From Corallococcus soli (GTDB lineage Bacteria > Myxococcota > Myxococcia > Myxococcales > Myxococcaceae): a stretch of 64,000 nucleotides of DNA. Positions 61,133 to 64,000 of this stretch are shown in pieces. The DNA is taken from contig NZ_JAAIYO010000001.1 of NCBI RefSeq assembly GCF_014930455.1, forward strand, positions 1,054,001 through 1,118,000, in the 5' to 3' direction. Position 1 is the stretch's first letter; the number at the start of each line of letters is the position of its first letter. The translations under genes and the position numbers were made by a program. Under the pieces are notes generated by a model. The model saw only the letters and a program-made list of their open reading frames with translations, did not search any database and was not told where the DNA came from.

Positions 61133-62824
61133 CTACTCGCGCGCGGCGAGCGGCGCGGCGGGAACGGAGGGGCGGGCCGCGGCGGCGGTGGAGGGCAGCG
61201 ACATCACCTCCACGCGCAGCTGGTCGTCCTTCGCCTGGGTGGCACCCGGAGCGCCCACGCTGGCGCGCGCCACGTAGCGATCCGTGGACGGGGCAATGCG
61301 TTCCAGGAAGGGCTGCGGCATCAGGCCCATCACCGCCACCAGGACGATGAAGGGCGCCGTGGTGAGCATCTCGCGCAGGTTCATGTCGCGCAGGTGCTGG
61401 TTCTCCCGGTGCGTGATGCCGCCGAAGAACACCTTCTGCACCATCCACAGCATGTACGCCGCGCCCAGGATGACGCCCAGGGTGGCGAACGCGCCGAAGC
61501 CCATGTGCAGGGTGCTCTTGAAGGTGCCCAGCAGCACCAGGAACTCACCGATGAAGCCGTTGGTGCCCGGCACCGCCACCGACGAGAACGTGATGATGAC
61601 GAACGCCGCGGTGAACACCGGCATCACCTTGGCGATGCCGCCGTAGTCCGACATGAGCCGGGTGTGGCGGCGCTCGTAGAGGAAGCCGAACAGGAGGAAC
61701 AGCGCGCCCGTGGAGACGCCGTGGTTCATCATCTGGTACGCGCTGCCCGTGGCGCCCTCGCTCGTGACGGCCAGCAGGCCCAGCATGCAGTAGCCCAGGT
61801 GGCTGACGGACGAGTACGCGATGAGCTTCTTGATGTCCCGCTGCGCCAGGCACATCAGCGCGCCGTACACGATGCCAATCACGGACAGCACCGCCAGGAA
61901 CGGCCGCGCGGCCTGGGCCGCCACCGGGAACAGCGGAATCGCGAAGCGCCAGAAGCCGTAGGTGCCCATCTTCAGCATCACGCCGGCGAGGATCATGGAG
62001 CCCGCCACCGGCGCCTGCACGTGCGCGTCCGGCAACCAGGTGTGCACCGGCCACATGGGGACCTTGATGGCGAACGCCAGCGCGAACGCGGCGAACATCC
62101 AGGGCCCGTAGGTGTGCAGCGTGGCGGCCAGCCCCGTCAGCGACGCGCACGCGCCCTCCGGGCCGTTGGCGCACGCGGCGAGCTGCTGATTGGCGGCCAG
62201 CAGGTTGTTGTAGAGCGTGGCGTAGTCGAACGAGCGCGTGCCCGGGGCACCGCTCACGAAGTACACCGCCACGATGGCCACCAGCATCAGCAGCGAGCCG
62301 ACCAGCGTGTAGAGGAAGAACTTCACCGCCGCCATGCGGCGGTCCTCGGCGCCCCACACGCCCACCAGCAGGTACATGGGGATGAGCATGGCCTCGAAGA
62401 AGATGTAGAAGAGCAGGACGTCCATCGACGCCAGCGCGCCCAGCATCGTCGTCTGGAGCACCAGCAGCGCCAGGTGGAACTCCTTGATGCGGTGCGAGAT
62501 GTACGTGGTGGAGGCCAGCACCACCAGCGGGCCCAGGAACACCGTCAGCAGCAGCAGGCTCACCGCCAGGCCGTCCACGCCCAGGTGGTAGCTCATCCCG
62601 AACTGCTCGAACCACGGGACGCGGTACTCCATCTGGAACTCCGCTCCGGAGGGCTCGAAGCGGAAGTAGGCCCAGACGCCGAACACCAGGTCCAGCAGCA
62701 TGCCCACGAACGTGATGGTGCGGACCTGCCCATGCTCCGTGGCGGGCAGCATCAGCACCAGCGCCGCGAACACGAGCGGCAGGTAGATGACGACGTTCAA
62801 CAGGTGGGTGTCGAAGAAGCTCAT
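61133..62824 (-). CDS. nuoM: NADH-quinone oxidoreductase subunit M
   Basis: 563 aa, about 14 transmembrane helices. The family blocks are FFDTHLLNVVIYLPLVFAAL, the MLIPMYLLVGVWGAEDRRMA segment, IKVPMWPVHTWLPDAHVQAP and IKKLIAYSSVSHLGYCMLGL; the central helices hold the Lys and Glu of the proton channel. It has an Ala/Pro-rich C-terminal tail. Its start overlaps the nuoL stop as ATGA. It pumps protons in complex I together with NuoL and NuoN. Confidence 0.96.
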   Translation of the reverse strand: MSFFDTHLLNVVIYLPLVFAALVLMLPATEHGQVRTITFVGMLLDLVFGVWAYFRFEPSGAEFQMEYRVPWFEQFGMSYHLGVDGLAVSLLLLTVFLGPLVVLASTTYISHRIKEFHLALLVLQTTMLGALASMDVLLFYIFFEAMLIPMYLLVGVWGAEDRRMAAVKFFLYTLVGSLLMLVAIVAVYFVSGAPGTRSFDYATLYNNLLAANQQLAACANGPEGACASLTGLAATLHTYGPWMFAAFALAFAIKVPMWPVHTWLPDAHVQAPVAGSMILAGVMLKMGTYGFWRFAIPLFPVAAQAARPFLAVLSVIGIVYGALMCLAQRDIKKLIAYSSVSHLGYCMLGLLAVTSEGATGSAYQMMNHGVSTGALFLLFGFLYERRHTRLMSDYGGIAKVMPVFTAAFVIITFSSVAVPGTNGFIGEFLVLLGTFKSTLHMGFGAFATLGVILGAAYMLWMVQKVFFGGITHRENQHLRDMNLREMLTTAPFIVLVAVMGLMPQPFLERIAPSTDRYVARASVGAPGATQAKDDQLRVEVMSLPSTAAAARPSVPAAPLAARE

Positions 62825-64000
62825 GAAAGCACCTGCAGGAGGGCGTAGACCGCGCCGCCCAGGATGGCGAGCGCCATGATGGCGGCGTAGGCCTGCGCGT
62901 CACCCGTCTGGAGCCGGCGCAGCCCGAGGCCCACCTTCTCCGTCACGTAGGCGGTGCCGCGCACCAGCACCGTGTCGATGACCAGCGCGTCCACCACGCG
63001 GAAGAGGATGAAGGCCACGAACTTCACCGGCCGGATGAGGATGAACTCGTACAGCTCATCCACGTAGAACTTGTTCTGCGCCGTGCGGCGCACCGCGCGG
63101 GCGAACGCCGGCACCGGCTTGCCCACCTGGGCGGGGAAGAACTTCAGGTAGAGGAACGCCGCCGCCAGACCGCCGGACGCGGCCACCAGCCACGCGATGA
63201 GGTAGTCCATGAAGGCCGGCGCGCTGTTGTCCAGCGCCACCGTCTTGGCCACGCGGGCGACCGTCTCCGCCGGGCGGAGTACCGGGCTCAGGAAGTTCTC
63301 GAACAGCGGCTGGAAGCCGCCACCCGAGCGGGGCATCAGCGGCAGCGCGTACACCAGCGTCACGACGCTGAGGAACGCCAGCACCACCAGGGGCAGCGTC
63401 ATGAACCAGGAGCTCTCATGGGCGTGCGCCAGCTTGGCCTCGGGGGAGCGCTTGCCCGTGAAGGTCAGCAGGTACACGCGCGACATGTAGAACGCGGTGC
63501 ACGCGGTGATGAGCAGGCCCATCGCATAGACGAAGCCGGACACCCAGTGCAGGTCCTGCAGGTGGTTGTGGTGCACGCCGTGGAAGACGGCGTCCTTGGA
63601 GAAGAAGCCGGACAGCGGAATGATGCCGGTGATGGCCAGCGTGGAGACGAGGAACGTGGCGTGCGTCCACTTCATCTCCTTCCACAGGCCGCCCAGCTTC
63701 TTGATGTCCGTCTCGTCCCCGTTGCCGTGCATCACGCTGCCGGCACCCAGGAAGAGGCAGGCCTTGAAGCACGCGTGCGTCACCAGGTGCAGCGCGGCCG
63801 CCCAGAAGACGCCCATGCCCACGCCCATGAACATGATGCCCAGCTGCGACACCGTGGAGTAGGCGAGCACCTTCTTGATGTCGTCCTGCGCGAACGCGAT
63901 GAGCGCCGCCAGGAGCGACGTCAGCGCGCCCACGATGGCGATGGTCGCCATGGCGGTGGGGCTGAGCACCAGCAGCGAACTCATGCGGCAGAACAGGTAC
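62821..64000 (-). CDS. nuoL: NADH-quinone oxidoreductase subunit L, 5' part outside window
   Basis: Truncated by the window edge; the visible frame continues past ATG 63984 as YLFCRMSSLLVLSPTAMATI, so that ATG is internal. Family features are IKKVLAYSTVSQLGIMFMGV, THACFKACLFLGAGSVMHGN, and IIPLSGFFSKDAVFHGVHHN. The C-terminal part contains the long amphipathic helix region of complex I (YLKFFPAQVGKPVPAFARAV) and a last helix. It would be the largest antiporter-like subunit of complex I. The stop overlaps the nuoM start. Confidence 0.95.
   Translation of the reverse strand, partial: YLFCRMSSLLVLSPTAMATIAIVGALTSLLAALIAFAQDDIKKVLAYSTVSQLGIMFMGVGMGVFWAAALHLVTHACFKACLFLGAGSVMHGNGDETDIKKLGGLWKEMKWTHATFLVSTLAITGIIPLSGFFSKDAVFHGVHHNHLQDLHWVSGFVYAMGLLITACTAFYMSRVYLLTFTGKRSPEAKLAHAHESSWFMTLPLVVLAFLSVVTLVYALPLMPRSGGGFQPLFENFLSPVLRPAETVARVAKTVALDNSAPAFMDYLIAWLVAASGGLAAAFLYLKFFPAQVGKPVPAFARAVRRTAQNKFYVDELYEFILIRPVKFVAFILFRVVDALVIDTVLVRGTAYVTEKVGLGLRRLQTGDAQAYAAIMALAILGGAVYALLQVLS

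Noticed and set aside
59396-62848. A 1150-codon open frame on the plus strand across nuoN and nuoM
   Set aside because: It is antisense to two clear complex I genes, is full of His/Arg/Gln low-complexity runs typical of shadow frames in GC-rich DNA, and has no domain.

Overview
The window is about 70 percent G+C, densely coded, and looks chromosomal from a myxobacterium of the Myxococcaceae (Myxococcus/Corallococcus type). The reasons are the lipoprotein-rich gene content, an essential-type rpoN with sigma-54 partners, and a two-component pair next to a small RNA laid out like the pxrK-pxrR-pxr developmental locus of Myxococcus xanthus. I see no tRNA or rRNA genes, insertion sequences, phage genes or CRISPR arrays.

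Layout. (1) Positions 1-28807 hold a large Wzx/Wzy-type exopolysaccharide locus: a truncated tyrosine autokinase, nine GT4 and one GT2 glycosyltransferases, a Wzx flippase, two Wzy/ligase-type membrane proteins (one with a TPR-like tail), a WecA-like initiating enzyme with an extra C-terminal domain, four acyltransferase-3 proteins, UDP-glucose dehydrogenase, two NTP_transf_5-like nucleotidyltransferases, a ROK kinase and small lipoproteins. Content and position relative to rpoN fit the M. xanthus BPS (biosurfactant polysaccharide) cluster. (2) 28824-31795: a YbaK-like deacylase, AstB and an LpxL-type acyltransferase. (3) 31808-39608: lptC-lptA-lptB, rpoN, then three unrelated genes, then hpf and ptsN. 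This is the conserved proteobacterial lpt-rpoN-hpf-ptsN neighbourhood with an interruption. (4) 39633-46905: a hypothetical gene, two tandem paralogous lipoprotein hydrolases, D-aminoacyl-tRNA deacylase, and an Opp/Dpp-type ABC importer without ATPase genes. (5) 47101-54915: a PBP4-type carboxypeptidase, ssb, an SdhC-type cytochrome b, hslO, a phosphoribosyltransferase and selB. (6) 54912-59265: histidine kinase, sigma-54 activator, and a predicted sigma-54-driven small RNA with its own terminator. (7) 59558-64000: nuoN, nuoM and a truncated nuoL on the minus strand.

How it fits together. The first region can assemble lipid-linked repeat units (WecA-like enzyme, glycosyltransferases), decorate them (acyltransferases), flip them (Wzx), polymerise them (Wzy) and control chain length and export (tyrosine kinase). 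The lpt genes carry LPS to the outer membrane. RpoN supplies the sigma factor that the activator at 57443 needs to transcribe the small RNA at about 59145. The strongest non-coding signal is that sRNA unit: a near-consensus -24/-12 promoter, upstream dyads at enhancer distance, a foldable transcript and an intrinsic terminator. A second sigma-54-like motif precedes rpoN itself.
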